A stretch of 64,000 bases of DNA from assembly GCA_947497495.1 (NCBI GenBank), contig CANMGT010000008.1, positions 1 to 64,000 of the forward strand, given 5' to 3'. The notes beneath the pieces were generated by a model, which saw only the letters and a list, made by a program, of their open reading frames with translations, was not told the origin of the DNA and ran no database searches. The number at the start of each line of letters is the position of its first letter. Positions within the stretch are counted from its first letter, which is position 1. Shown here one piece after another: positions 44,084-52,716 of this stretch. The stretch comes from an uncultured Lentibacter sp. Lineage in GTDB: Bacteria > Pseudomonadota > Alphaproteobacteria > Rhodobacterales > Rhodobacteraceae. The translations under genes and the position numbers were made by a program.

Positions 44084-44742
44084 TGTCTAAACCGCGTGAC
44101 CTGGCAGCCGTTGCCAGCTTTGCAGAAGCCGGTGAAGACGGGCGCATGTTTGCTCCTTCTGCGGCCAAAAACGTAGGCCCGATTGCCGATGTGCTGGCCG
44201 CGCACGCCCCCGCCACAGGCACGGCGCTCGAGATCGCCTCTGGCACGGGCCAGCATGTTGTTGTTCTGGCTGAACGTATCCCGCAACTGCACTGGCAACC
44301 GACCGAGATCGACGAGACGCGCCGTCTGAGTGTGGATGCTTATGTAAAACACGCGGGCCTAAAAAATGTCGCGCCCGCCATTTCGGTGCTCGCCACCCGC
44401 GAAGGCTGGGGGGCGGCGCACGCGGGACAGGCGCTTGTCACGCTCGCGAACCTTTTACACCTCATCTCCGAAGACGAGGCCAGAACGCTGATCCGCGAGG
44501 CAGGCCAAGCGTTGGCCCTCGGCGGTATTCTACACCTCTACGGCCCGTTCCTGCGCGACGGCGAAACAACGTCTGAGGGCGACGCAGAGTTTGACGCCAA
44601 GCTGCGCGCGCAAGACAGCGAAGTGGGCTACAAAGACGACTGGGACATTATCGAATGGATCCAAGCCTCGGGCATGGAGCTTGTGGAGGTGCTGGAAATG
44701 CCTGCCAACAACATGTCTTTCGTCGCCAAGCGCGTGTTCTGA
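44080..44742 (+). CDS. DUF938 SAM-dependent methyltransferase-like protein
   Basis: The 220-residue protein starts MMSKPRDLAAVASFAEAGEDGRMFAPSAAKN and has the SAM motif ALEIASGTGQHVVVLAE plus QPTEIDETRRLSV, the signature blocks of DUF938. The fold is class I methyltransferase; the substrate is unknown. The start overlaps the oxidoreductase stop, suggesting a shared pathway, but none is known. Confidence 0.87.
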   Translation: MMSKPRDLAAVASFAEAGEDGRMFAPSAAKNVGPIADVLAAHAPATGTALEIASGTGQHVVVLAERIPQLHWQPTEIDETRRLSVDAYVKHAGLKNVAPAISVLATREGWGAAHAGQALVTLANLLHLISEDEARTLIREAGQALALGGILHLYGPFLRDGETTSEGDAEFDAKLRAQDSEVGYKDDWDIIEWIQASGMELVEVLEMPANNMSFVAKRVF

Positions 44743-44749
44743 CAAGAGC

Positions 44750-44811
44750 ATGATCTAGGTCAAAGCACTAACCTTTGAGACGTGATGAAGCTTTCGATGA
44801 ATTACATCGAA
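44750..44811 (+). promoter_or_regulatory. Candidate FNR-type box and operator before AhpD-like gene
   Basis: ATGATCTAGGTCAA (44750-44763) matches an FNR/Dnr-type dyad (TTGAT-N4-ATCAA) at 8 of 10 conserved positions. A perfect dyad, TTCGATG-AATTA-CATCGAA (44793-44811), lies just before the ribosome-binding site. The first would suit oxygen- or NO-responsive activation and the second a repressor. Both are predictions. Confidence 0.4.
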
Positions 44812-44821
44812 GGATCAGAAT

Positions 44822-45157
44822 ATGACTTGGCAAGACAAACTCGACGGCACCCGCGACCAGCTACGCGGACTGAACAAAACCATCCCCGACACGACCCGCG
44901 CTTTTGGAGCTCTCGGCAAGGCGGTGAAGGAAGGCGGCGTGCTGGACTTCAAAACCAAGGAATTTGTCGCACTTGGCATTGCCGTGTCCCAACGCTGTGA
45001 ATCTTGCATCGCGCTGCACGTAGCCACACTCATCAAAGCCGGCGCAACCCGCGACGAAGTCGGTGACGTGCTAAGCATGACCATCCAGATGGGCGGTGGC
45101 CCCGCGATGATGTATGCCGCCAAAGCGCTTGAGTGCTTTGACGAGCTTTCTGCCTGA
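44822..45157 (+). CDS. Carboxymuconolactone decarboxylase / AhpD-like protein
   Basis: The 111-residue protein has the AhpD-type redox motif CESCIALHVATLIKAG with the C-X2-C pair and the following His. AhpD-like proteins act as thiol-dependent peroxidase partners; the family also includes gamma-carboxymuconolactone decarboxylase, which the C-X2-C pair argues against. AAGGATCAGAA is the ribosome-binding site. It has its own promoter region with two dyads, and lies 80 bp from the DUF938 gene. Confidence 0.87.
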   Translation: MTWQDKLDGTRDQLRGLNKTIPDTTRAFGALGKAVKEGGVLDFKTKEFVALGIAVSQRCESCIALHVATLIKAGATRDEVGDVLSMTIQMGGGPAMMYAAKALECFDELSA

Positions 45158-45181
45158 GCGGCGACGGAAAGTCGTTTGATG

Positions 45182-45205
45182 TCCGTATTACATTCTGTAA
45201 ACGGA
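45182..45205 (+). promoter_or_regulatory. Palindrome upstream of EF-hand gene
   Basis: TCCGT and ACGGA enclose TTACA-TTC-TGTAA, a perfect inner dyad, 15 bp upstream of the EF-hand gene start. It has operator geometry, but the cognate regulator is unknown. It might also act as the end of the AhpD-like transcript. Confidence 0.4.
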
Positions 45206-45220
45206 ATATTGGAGATACCT

Positions 45221-45652
45221 ATGAAAACCCCATTCGCACTTGTGCTCGCTTTGAGCGCTTCAACCGCCTTCGCCAGCGGCCACGGCAACCCCGGCGGCCA
45301 TTTCATTGAAAACTGGGATCTGAACTCGGACGGTGCTGTCACGCTTGAAGAAGCCACCGAGCGGCGCTCGGATATCTTCGCTTCATTCGACGCTGACGAT
45401 AACGGCGTGTTGAGCGCTGAAGAGTATGACATGTTCGACGAAGCTCGCGCCAACGACATGAAAGAAAACGGCATGGGCATGGGTAAAAACAAAGCCAACC
45501 CAGCCAACGGCATGATGCGCAGCTTCACCGATGCCGACGGCGACGGCAAGGTGACGCTGGACGAGTTCATGGCCTCTGTCCCCGCCTGGTATGCCAAGAT
45601 GGACAAGAATGGCGACGGCACTGTCACGGCGAACGACTTCGCCCGCAACTAG
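45221..45652 (+). CDS. Periplasmic EF-hand calcium-binding protein
   Basis: The 143-residue protein has a signal peptide (MKTPFALVLALSASTAFA) and four EF-hand-like loops: DLNSDGAVTLEE, DADDNGVLSAEE, DADGDGKVTLDE and DKNGDGTVTAND. All four have the DxDxDG-type pattern, with Glu or Asp at position 12. It probably binds calcium in the periplasm as a buffer or regulator. ATG 45221 follows GGAGA and starts the signal peptide; the 15-codon upstream extension is not a signal sequence. Confidence 0.88.
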   Translation: MKTPFALVLALSASTAFASGHGNPGGHFIENWDLNSDGAVTLEEATERRSDIFASFDADDNGVLSAEEYDMFDEARANDMKENGMGMGKNKANPANGMMRSFTDADGDGKVTLDEFMASVPAWYAKMDKNGDGTVTANDFARN

Positions 45653-45709
45653 GCGCGTCGGCACAAACCCGCGCGTTTCAGCAAGCTGGTTGACGCCATG
45701 CGCGCAAGC

Positions 45710-45752
45710 CTAGACTCTGAGAAGAGGTTTCATCTCTTTTCAGGGTCTAGTC
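45710..45752 (+). promoter_or_regulatory. 17-bp hairpin covering the lysozyme ribosome-binding site
   Basis: CTAGACTCTGAGAAGAG (45710-45726) pairs with CTCTTTTCAGGGTCTAG (45734-45750). All 17 positions pair in plus-strand RNA, two of them G-U, with a 7-nt loop. The AGGG that would serve as ribosome-binding site (45742-45745) is inside the right arm, and ATG 45753 lies 2 nt after the stem. This geometry would block initiation unless the stem is melted or bound. It lacks a T tract, so it is not an ordinary terminator. Confidence 0.65.
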
Positions 45753-46490
45753 ATGTTTCGCATTCTCGCACTGCTTTTGCTGTTCTCCGCTCCTGCCCTT
45801 GCAGGCCCGAATTTCGGAGACAAAGACCCTGTGGCCTTCATCGGCCTCAAACCGCACCAACACCCGATTCACGGCATAGACGCAGCGCGCTTTCAGCAAA
45901 GTGTCGACTGGCATCGCGCACGCAAAGCCGGTGTGAGCTTTGCCTTTGTGAAGGCCACAGAAGGGGGCGACTTGCTTGACCCGATGTTCAAGTCGCACTG
46001 GCGCGGGGCGCGAAAGGCTGGTGTTCCGGTCGGCGCTTACCACTTCTACTATTTCTGCACGCCAGCGCGGGTTCAGGCCCGCTGGTTTATCCGCAACGTT
46101 CCCAAAGCAAGAGGCGCCCTGCCGCCCGTGCTTGATATGGAATGGAACCCCTTCTCGCCGACATGCAAACTGCGCCCCCCTGCCCGGGAAGTTCGCCGCT
46201 ACATGAAGACATTCATGAGCATTGTCGAAAAGCATTACGGCCAGCGCCCCGTCGTTTACACAACGCCCGGCTTTTACGAAGACAACGGGCTTGGCAGCAT
46301 GAAGGGTGTCGAGTTCTGGCTGCGCTCAACCGCCAAAACACCCGCCGAAGCCTACCCGGGGCAAGACTGGCATTTTTGGCAATATACCAGCACAGGCCTG
46401 ATTGACGGCATCGAAGGCGGCGTTGATATCAACCTTTTCAACGGCAACCGCAAAGCTTGGAAACGCTGGTTGAAAGCACGCGCGCGTTAG
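45753..46490 (+). CDS. Glycoside hydrolase family 25 lysozyme, secreted
   Basis: The 245-residue protein has a signal peptide (MFRILALLLLFSAPALA) and a GH25 domain: IHGIDAARFQQSVDW, FAFVKATEGGDLLD, GAYHFYYFCTP, PPVLDMEWNPFSP (catalytic Asp/Glu pair in LDMEW), VVYTTPGFYED and WHFWQYTSTGLIDGI. It should cleave the glycan chain of peptidoglycan in the periplasm. A hairpin seems to cover its ribosome-binding site. It is convergent with a cytochrome-b-like membrane gene. Confidence 0.93.
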   Translation: MFRILALLLLFSAPALAGPNFGDKDPVAFIGLKPHQHPIHGIDAARFQQSVDWHRARKAGVSFAFVKATEGGDLLDPMFKSHWRGARKAGVPVGAYHFYYFCTPARVQARWFIRNVPKARGALPPVLDMEWNPFSPTCKLRPPAREVRRYMKTFMSIVEKHYGQRPVVYTTPGFYEDNGLGSMKGVEFWLRSTAKTPAEAYPGQDWHFWQYTSTGLIDGIEGGVDINLFNGNRKAWKRWLKARAR

Positions 46491-47101
46491 CCGCCAAGGA
46501 GGCTGTCGAGATAGGCCTGATAGGCTGGCGGCAAGCCCTCGGGCAGGCCTGCCCTCAGGCCGTAGACCACCAAGCAGCCAAACAGCAAGCCTATCCAGGG
46601 CAGCGTTTTGTGCAGGGATGACGCAGGCGCAGGCCACCTGCGGAACCTGAGCGCCGCCGCGATATGCGCAAACAACGCCGCTATTGCCAGGCTGTAGTAT
46701 GGCGCAAAATACCATACGAGAGGCGGCGCACTCACAACAGAGGCCGCCCAGTAAACGTTGGTGTCCAGCTCGGGGAAACGCAGGCGCAAATTCAGAGCCG
46801 CCGGAACGTGCTGAAGCAGAAAGAACGCAAGGTATCCGCCCGACAACACCTGTAACCAAGCCCAACCCCCTTCGGGTTTGCCGCGCCGGAAGATAAGAGC
46901 CATCCCGAGTATGAGCTGGGCCGCGAACAGCGCGATCAATATAGGTTCGATCAGCTGACCGCGATAAACGCTGCGCAAGGCGCCCATCATCTGGATATGC
47001 AAAGCAAAACCAACTGCTAGTGCAAGGTGGTTGACCATATGCGCCACCAAGAACGCTGCGAGAACAGCTGCATTCAACCGATGAAGTTTTGCGAGAGTCA
47101 T
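46487..47101 (-). CDS. Hypothetical membrane protein, cytochrome b-like
   Basis: The 204-residue protein has about five predicted membrane helices and several histidines facing hydrophobic stretches (HRLNAAVLAAFLVAHMVNHLALAVG, FFLLQHVPAA, LFAHIAAALR), which suggests heme binding as in succinate dehydrogenase cytochrome b-type proteins. The family is not certain. It overlaps convergent lysozyme gene ends by 4 nt. The ribosome-binding site is weak. Confidence 0.75.
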   Translation of the reverse strand: MTLAKLHRLNAAVLAAFLVAHMVNHLALAVGFALHIQMMGALRSVYRGQLIEPILIALFAAQLILGMALIFRRGKPEGGWAWLQVLSGGYLAFFLLQHVPAALNLRLRFPELDTNVYWAASVVSAPPLVWYFAPYYSLAIAALFAHIAAALRFRRWPAPASSLHKTLPWIGLLFGCLVVYGLRAGLPEGLPPAYQAYLDSLLGG

Positions 47102-47190
47102 ACATCTAAACCAAACTGTTTAGTTTAGCTTAAGAATCTCCAGCTCTCAGTCAAGCCTTCCTTCTTCTCTTGATAAATATCCCGGGGGGT

Positions 47191-47237
47191 GCGGGGGGCT
47201 GGCCCCCCGCTTCTGGTCGGATTTTGCGAAGCAAAAT
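47191..47237. repeat. Tandem hairpins with GC-rich stem and GCGAAGC core
   Basis: GCGGGGGGC-TG-GCCCCCCGC (47191-47210) is a 9-bp GC stem. It is followed by ATTTTGC-GAA-GCAAAAT (47221-47237), which has the GCGAAGC centre also seen at 6913-6978. The pair lies 15 bp past the end of the dimethylglycine-dehydrogenase-like gene on its downstream side and could end its transcript, although no T tract follows. Confidence 0.75.
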
Positions 47238-47252
47238 TCGAAATGCAAACAA

Positions 47253-49760
47253 TCAACCGTCTTTGCGGATGGTCTCGTTTTTCGGATCATACGGGCTGTC
47301 GCAAGTCACGACGGCATCCCAAAGCTTGTCTTGCATTTTCACCTGTAGTTTGGTGCCTTCGACGGCCAGCTCCGGCGTCACATAGCCCATGCCGATCGAC
47401 TTCTCGAACGCCACGGAATATCCCCCCGATGTCAGCCGCCCGACGCGTGTGCCTTCCGGGGTGTAAAGCACTTCGCGCCCCCATGGGTCAGCGTCGCTTG
47501 GCCCGTCGATGAGCAACGTGCAGGCCTTCGAGCGGATGCCCGTGGCAACCATCGCCTCTTTACCGTGAAAGTCTTTTTCAAGGTCGATGAACCTTGGCAA
47601 GTCAGCCTCTGCAGGGGTCGCGTCACGGCCCAGCTCGTTGCCAAAGGCGCGGTAGCTTTTCTCTTGGCGCAACCAGTTTTGCGCCCGTGCGCCGACGAGT
47701 TTCATACCATGTTTCTCACCCGCTTTTTCGAGCAGGTCGAACAGGTAATTCTGCATCTCCATCGGGTGGTGCAGCTCCCAGCCCAGCTCGCCTGTATAGG
47801 CCACGCGGATCGCGTTGACCGGACACATTCCCAGCTCGATCTGGCGGGCTGACAGCCAGGGGAAGCGCTTGTTGGACAGCGCTGTCTCTGGGTCGGCGTC
47901 TACGATCACCTCTTTAAGGACATCGCGCGACTTTGGCCCCGCGATGGCAAAAACGCCCCACTGCGTTGTGACATCCTGAATTTCGATATAGCCGAATTCA
48001 TCCATTTTGGACGCCGCAGCTTTGCGCAGATAATCGGCGTCATACTCTGTCCAGGCCCCTGCCGAGACAAGGTAGTAGTTGTCTTCGCCGTTGCGCACGA
48101 TGGTGTATTCCGTGCGCGTCGTGCCGTGGCTTGTGAGCGCGTAAGTCAGGTTGATGCGTCCCACGCGCGGCAGTTTGTTGCAAGTGAACCAGTCCAGAAA
48201 CTGCGTCGCGCCGGGGCCTTTGACGACATGTTTGGTGAAGGCTGTCGCATCCACAAGCCCCACGCCTTCGCGGATCGCCTTTGCCTCGTCAACTGCGTGC
48301 TGCCACCAGCCGCCGCGGCGGAATGAACGTGCGTCATGGTCAAAGCTGTCCGGTGCATCGAGCGGGCCGAAGTAGTTCGGGCGCTCCCAGCCATTGACCC
48401 AGCCAAACTGCGCCCCACGGGCCTTCTGGCGGTCATAGGCAGGCGCTGTGCGCAGTGGTCGCGCGGCTGGGCGTTCCTCATCAGGGTGGTGCAAAACGTA
48501 GACGTGATCATAGCACTCTTCGTTTTTGCGCGCTGCGAACTCGGTGGTCATCCAGTTCTGCGAATAGCGTTTTGGGTCTAGGCTTGCCATGTCGATCTCG
48601 GCTTCGCCATCAACCATCATCTGCGCGAGGTAGTAGCCCGTGCCGCCGGCTGCCGTGATGCCAAATGAGAAGCCCTCGGCGAGCCACATGTTGTGCAGGC
48701 CCGGTGCCGGGCCAACCAGCGGGTTGCCGTCGGGTGTGTAACAGATCGGGCCGTTAAAGTCGTCTTTCAGGCCAGAGTCCGCGCAAGACGGAACGCGCTC
48801 GGCCATCGCCATATACTGCTCGGCGATGCGGTCAAGATCGAGCGGGAAAAGATCAGCGCGGAAGCTGTCTGGCACGCCGTGCTCAAAACGCGCAGGCGCG
48901 TCTTTTTCGTAGATCCCGAGGATCCAGCCGCCGCGCTCTTCACGAGCATAAGACTGGCTGTCAGCGTCACGCACGACAGGGTGCTCAGGGTTGCCCTCAG
49001 CGCGGTATTTCACCAGCTCGGGGTCTTGATCCATCACGATGAACGTGTGCTCAACAGGGATCGCAGGCATCTTGATGCCGAGCATCTTGGCAGTGCGCTG
49101 CGCGTGGTTGCCTGAGGCTGTCACAACGTGCTCGGCCGTGATCACCACCTGCTCGTCAGAAGGCACAAGGTTCCCGCCCTTCTCGACCATCTTGGTGCAG
49201 GTCACTTCCCAGTGGGTGCCCGTCCAGTTGAAGGCGTCGGCCTGCCATTTGCGCTCGATGCTCACACCGCGCTGACGCGCGCCTTTGGCCATCGCCATCG
49301 TCACATCCGCGGGGTTAATGTAGCCGTCGGTATTGTGGTAAAGCGCGCCTTTGAGGTCATCGGTCTTGATCAGCGGCCAGCGGGCCTTGATCTCGTCTGG
49401 TGATAGAAACTCGTAAGGCACGCCGCAGGTCTCGGCTGTAGAGGCGTAGAGCATATACTCGTCCATACGCTCGTCTGTCTGGGCCATGCGCAGGTTGCCG
49501 ACCACGGCAAACCCCGCGTTCAGGCCTGTCTCTTCCTCAAGGGATTTGTAGAAATCGACCGAGTATTTGTGGATATGCGTCGTCGCGTAGGACATGTTGA
49601 ACAGCGGCAAAAGGCCAGCTGCGTGCCATGTGCTGCCAGAGGTGAGTTCGTCACGCTCGATGAGCATCACATCCTCCCAACCTGCTTTGGCAAGGTGATA
49701 GGCAATAGAGGTGCCAACGGCACCGCCACCAACGACTAGGGCTTTAACTTGAGTTTTCAT
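47253..49760 (-). CDS. Dimethylglycine dehydrogenase-like FAD/GcvT fusion
   Basis: The 835-residue protein joins an N-terminal DAO-type FAD domain (VKALVVGGGAVGTSIAYHLAKAGW; HAAGLLPLF) with a central linker and C-terminal GcvT/aminomethyltransferase domains (GLVDATAFTKHVVKGPGA, YTGELGWELH, GYVTPEL). Such fusions oxidise dimethylglycine or sarcosine and pass the methyl group to tetrahydrofolate, in glycine betaine and choline breakdown. ATG 49760 gives the FAD motif at residue 7; the upstream extension of 14 codons has no ribosome-binding site. A glycine-betaine link for this strain is inference. Confidence 0.9.
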   Translation of the reverse strand: MKTQVKALVVGGGAVGTSIAYHLAKAGWEDVMLIERDELTSGSTWHAAGLLPLFNMSYATTHIHKYSVDFYKSLEEETGLNAGFAVVGNLRMAQTDERMDEYMLYASTAETCGVPYEFLSPDEIKARWPLIKTDDLKGALYHNTDGYINPADVTMAMAKGARQRGVSIERKWQADAFNWTGTHWEVTCTKMVEKGGNLVPSDEQVVITAEHVVTASGNHAQRTAKMLGIKMPAIPVEHTFIVMDQDPELVKYRAEGNPEHPVVRDADSQSYAREERGGWILGIYEKDAPARFEHGVPDSFRADLFPLDLDRIAEQYMAMAERVPSCADSGLKDDFNGPICYTPDGNPLVGPAPGLHNMWLAEGFSFGITAAGGTGYYLAQMMVDGEAEIDMASLDPKRYSQNWMTTEFAARKNEECYDHVYVLHHPDEERPAARPLRTAPAYDRQKARGAQFGWVNGWERPNYFGPLDAPDSFDHDARSFRRGGWWQHAVDEAKAIREGVGLVDATAFTKHVVKGPGATQFLDWFTCNKLPRVGRINLTYALTSHGTTRTEYTIVRNGEDNYYLVSAGAWTEYDADYLRKAAASKMDEFGYIEIQDVTTQWGVFAIAGPKSRDVLKEVIVDADPETALSNKRFPWLSARQIELGMCPVNAIRVAYTGELGWELHHPMEMQNYLFDLLEKAGEKHGMKLVGARAQNWLRQEKSYRAFGNELGRDATPAEADLPRFIDLEKDFHGKEAMVATGIRSKACTLLIDGPSDADPWGREVLYTPEGTRVGRLTSGGYSVAFEKSIGMGYVTPELAVEGTKLQVKMQDKLWDAVVTCDSPYDPKNETIRKDG

Positions 49761-49879
49761 GCGCCGACTCCCTCGGAATGCGTTGCACATGATATGACTC
49801 ATCTGAAAGCAATGGCAGCGCAGACTCCCGACAGCTTAGGGCAAAAAACGACTCTCCGCCTGCAAGGTGCTAGCTGCGG

Positions 49880-50755
49880 TTAGAAAATCGCGGCGTATAT
49901 CTGCATGAAGAAGCCGGGTTTCTCTCTGTCGTGGGGCTTGGGGTTCACCTGCACCCGCTTCACGCGCGTACGGTTTTCCCACGTCGGCTCTGCGACTTGC
50001 GGCAGTTTTGAGGCCACCCGCTCGCCGTTTTGCGCGCGTTCCGCGCGCAGTGTTACCTCGATCTGGCGGAAGTTGATCTTGCCCAGCAGTTTCTTGATTG
50101 AACTTGAAGAGGCAACGGCGCTCACAGCCACAAGCACATTGCCGTCAACATGGCCGGAGATGCTGCGAAAGCTGTTGCTACCCGCGCCCACGCGAATGCC
50201 CTTAGACCAAGCGATGCTTTCCACAAACTTCACCCCGTGGATGTTTCCAAAGGCGACATGCTCATACCCTTCACGGTTGACTTGCCTCGAAGCGCCCTTC
50301 GTGCGGCTTTGGGCTTTTGCGTTGCGTTTGATCGTAACTTCGATCAGCTCGTCACCGCGCGTGAAAATCAACGTGTTGCCGCGTTTGCTGCCGATCGGAT
50401 CACTGTGCCATGCCTCGGGAAAGGCCGCTTCAATGGCTTCATCTGTCGGGTCAACGAACTCGCCCAGATCCTTGAGCCGCTGGCGCTCTGTGGCAAGGGC
50501 CTTGGCGCGCCGTGGAGACCAGTCGTCAACAGCCCAGCCATCCCAAGGAGCGGGAAGATAGGATGTCAGATCAACCTGATTGGCAGATGGCTTATTGAGA
50601 ACAGCCTCAAGCCGCTCCTCAACGGCCACTTGGTAGCCCGCGACGCCGAACTTCAGCGGGCTAACGCCAGCTGCCTGAGACTGGACGTAATAGTCTGCGC
50701 CCACAAGCGTTGCTGCCGCGACGCCGACAAAACCCAATTTCAACAAAAAAGACAT
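49880..50755 (-). CDS. Hypothetical protein with N-terminal membrane anchor
   Basis: The 291-residue protein has one hydrophobic N-terminal segment (LLKLGFVGVAAATLVGADYYV, about 4-24), uncleaved or a signal anchor, and a soluble domain of about 260 residues. The region around GNTLIFTRGDELIEVTIKRNAK and VRVGAGSNSFRSISGHVDGN-like stretches suggests a beta-rich fold. No family is recognised. It is monocistronic, flanked by gaps of about 90 to 120 bp. Confidence 0.75.
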   Translation of the reverse strand: MSFLLKLGFVGVAAATLVGADYYVQSQAAGVSPLKFGVAGYQVAVEERLEAVLNKPSANQVDLTSYLPAPWDGWAVDDWSPRRAKALATERQRLKDLGEFVDPTDEAIEAAFPEAWHSDPIGSKRGNTLIFTRGDELIEVTIKRNAKAQSRTKGASRQVNREGYEHVAFGNIHGVKFVESIAWSKGIRVGAGSNSFRSISGHVDGNVLVAVSAVASSSSIKKLLGKINFRQIEVTLRAERAQNGERVASKLPQVAEPTWENRTRVKRVQVNPKPHDREKPGFFMQIYAAIF

Positions 50756-50842
50756 TGCTCACCTCAATTCGTGCCTTTGAATGGGCACAACTTTACAGAG
50801 AATTGAGGCCGGAGTTGGCAAGCAATCAGACAAGAGTTGGGC

Positions 50843-52624
50843 TTACTGGCCGAGCACGATGCCCTCACGGCGCGGGTCTGCTCCACCAAAGAGGCCGCCC
50901 TCACCCAGCACGATCATGTGCAGGCCTGAGTTTAGCGCGCGCGCTTTGACTTCGTAGCCCATGCCTTGCAGCGGAGTTGAGAGCGCCTCGGCTGAAGTGC
51001 CCTCTTCGATGTCATAGGTGCCAAAGCGGTTGATCAGATGTGGCAGAGACACCGCCTGTTGCGCGTCTAGCCCCCAGTCGAGGTGCGCAACGAGTGTTTT
51101 GGCCACATAGGGGATGATGCGCGAGCCGCCCGGGCTGCCGACAACCACAACTGGCTTGCCATCTTTCAGCACGATGGTTGGCGCCATTGAGGAGCGCGGG
51201 CGTTTGCCCGGCTCGACGCGGTTGGCGATTGGCACGCCGTCGCTATGGCTGCGAAACGAGAAGTCTGTCAGCTCGTTGTTCAGCAAAAAGCCCCCCACCA
51301 TCAGCCGTGAGCCAAAGGCGTTTTCTATCGTTGTCGTCATGGAGAGCGCGTTGCCGTAGCTGTCAACAATCGAGATATGCGAAGTTGAGGGCAGCTCGAT
51401 GGCTTCATCGTCGGCGAGGTTCAGGCTGTGATCAAACTCCGGCGTGCCGGCGGCCACGCTCTCGAGCGCTGTGTCACCGCTCAAAAGCGCGCCACGCTTG
51501 ACGAGATAGTCAGGCGCAAGCAGCCCTTCTGTTGGCACCGGAACAAAGTCACTATCCGCGATGTAGCGGCCACGGTCCGCAAAGCCGAGGCGGCTTGCAT
51601 CGCCGATCAGCCGCCACGCGTTTGCGTCTTGCGCATCTGTCAGAACATGTTGCTCGAGCATTCCCAAAATCTGCCCGACAGTCAGCCCTCCTGACGAGGG
51701 CGGGCCCATCCCGCAGATGTCATGGCCGCGGTAGGCGGCGCAAACGGGCGGACGCTCGCGCACCTCATAGAGTGCAAAGTCGATCTCGCTCAGCACGCCG
51801 GGGTTTGCAACGTCGTTGCGCACCTTCGCGACGATCTCCTTGGCGAGCTTGCCGTTGTAAAACGGCCCGACGCCCATGCCCGCCAAGTCACGCAGGCTTT
51901 GGCCGTAGTTGGGATTTTTCAGCAGTTCGCCTGCCTTTACGGGTCGACCATCCGGTAAGAAATAAGCTCCTGCGACAGGGTCACGGGCAAGGCGTTCTGC
52001 GTCGCCTGCGACCATGTCTGCGAGGCGTGCGGAGACGGTAAAGCCACTCTCGGCCAACGCGACGCCGCTGGAAAACAACCCCGCCCAATTGGCCTTGCCC
52101 CATCGCCTGTGCGCCTCCTGCATGAGCGCCGGAGTGCCAGGAACGCCAACAGAGCGGCCCCCGACAACGGCGTCAAAGAACTTGAGCGGTTGGCCTGCCC
52201 CGTCTTGAAACAGAGTCGGACGTGCAGCCAGCGGCGCGGTTTCGCGGCCATCAAGAGTGCTCAGACGGCCTGTTTTTGCGTCATACCAGACGAGAAATGC
52301 CCCACCCCCCAGCCCCGAGCTTTGCGGTTCAACCAAGCCAAGCACAGCCTGCACCGCCACCATGGCATCAGCCGCTGTGCCACCTTCGGACAGAACTTTG
52401 GCGCCAGCCTGCGCCGCATAAGGGTTGGCCACCGAGAGCATCCAGCTTTGCGCGGTGACGGCCTCACCCGCAGCTTTGGCGAGCTGCGCGGCGGCGACGG
52501 CTTCATCAAGCGCAACGGCGCTGAGTTCTGTCGTGGTTTCCGGTGCGACAGCGTCTGAGGCCTCTTGCGCAAACAAAGGCGCGGCAAAAAAAATACCAGC
52601 CGCAATCAAGCTTGTGAGTTTCAT
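50843..52624 (-). CDS. ggt: Gamma-glutamyltransferase
   Basis: The 593-residue protein has a signal peptide (MKLTSLIAAGIFFAAPLFA) and Ntn-hydrolase motifs: GGTAADAMVAVQ, LDGRETAPLAA, and the self-cleavage site TSHISIVDSYGNALSMTTTIENAFGS, where the Thr becomes the new N-terminus and nucleophile. Near the end it has PGGSRIIPYVAK. It cleaves or transfers the gamma-glutamyl group of glutathione in the periplasm. ATG 52624 follows GGAAAGG; the 18-codon upstream extension is not a signal peptide. Confidence 0.94.
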   Translation of the reverse strand: MKLTSLIAAGIFFAAPLFAQEASDAVAPETTTELSAVALDEAVAAAQLAKAAGEAVTAQSWMLSVANPYAAQAGAKVLSEGGTAADAMVAVQAVLGLVEPQSSGLGGGAFLVWYDAKTGRLSTLDGRETAPLAARPTLFQDGAGQPLKFFDAVVGGRSVGVPGTPALMQEAHRRWGKANWAGLFSSGVALAESGFTVSARLADMVAGDAERLARDPVAGAYFLPDGRPVKAGELLKNPNYGQSLRDLAGMGVGPFYNGKLAKEIVAKVRNDVANPGVLSEIDFALYEVRERPPVCAAYRGHDICGMGPPSSGGLTVGQILGMLEQHVLTDAQDANAWRLIGDASRLGFADRGRYIADSDFVPVPTEGLLAPDYLVKRGALLSGDTALESVAAGTPEFDHSLNLADDEAIELPSTSHISIVDSYGNALSMTTTIENAFGSRLMVGGFLLNNELTDFSFRSHSDGVPIANRVEPGKRPRSSMAPTIVLKDGKPVVVVGSPGGSRIIPYVAKTLVAHLDWGLDAQQAVSLPHLINRFGTYDIEEGTSAEALSTPLQGMGYEVKARALNSGLHMIVLGEGGLFGGADPRREGIVLGQ

Positions 52625-52716
52625 GTTTGCACCTTTCCTCATGGGCCTTTGCGCGATCTGCACACCGACACGTGCCAAACTCGTGAACTCTTTACTGCAA
52701 CTCGGTTAAGTCTGCC

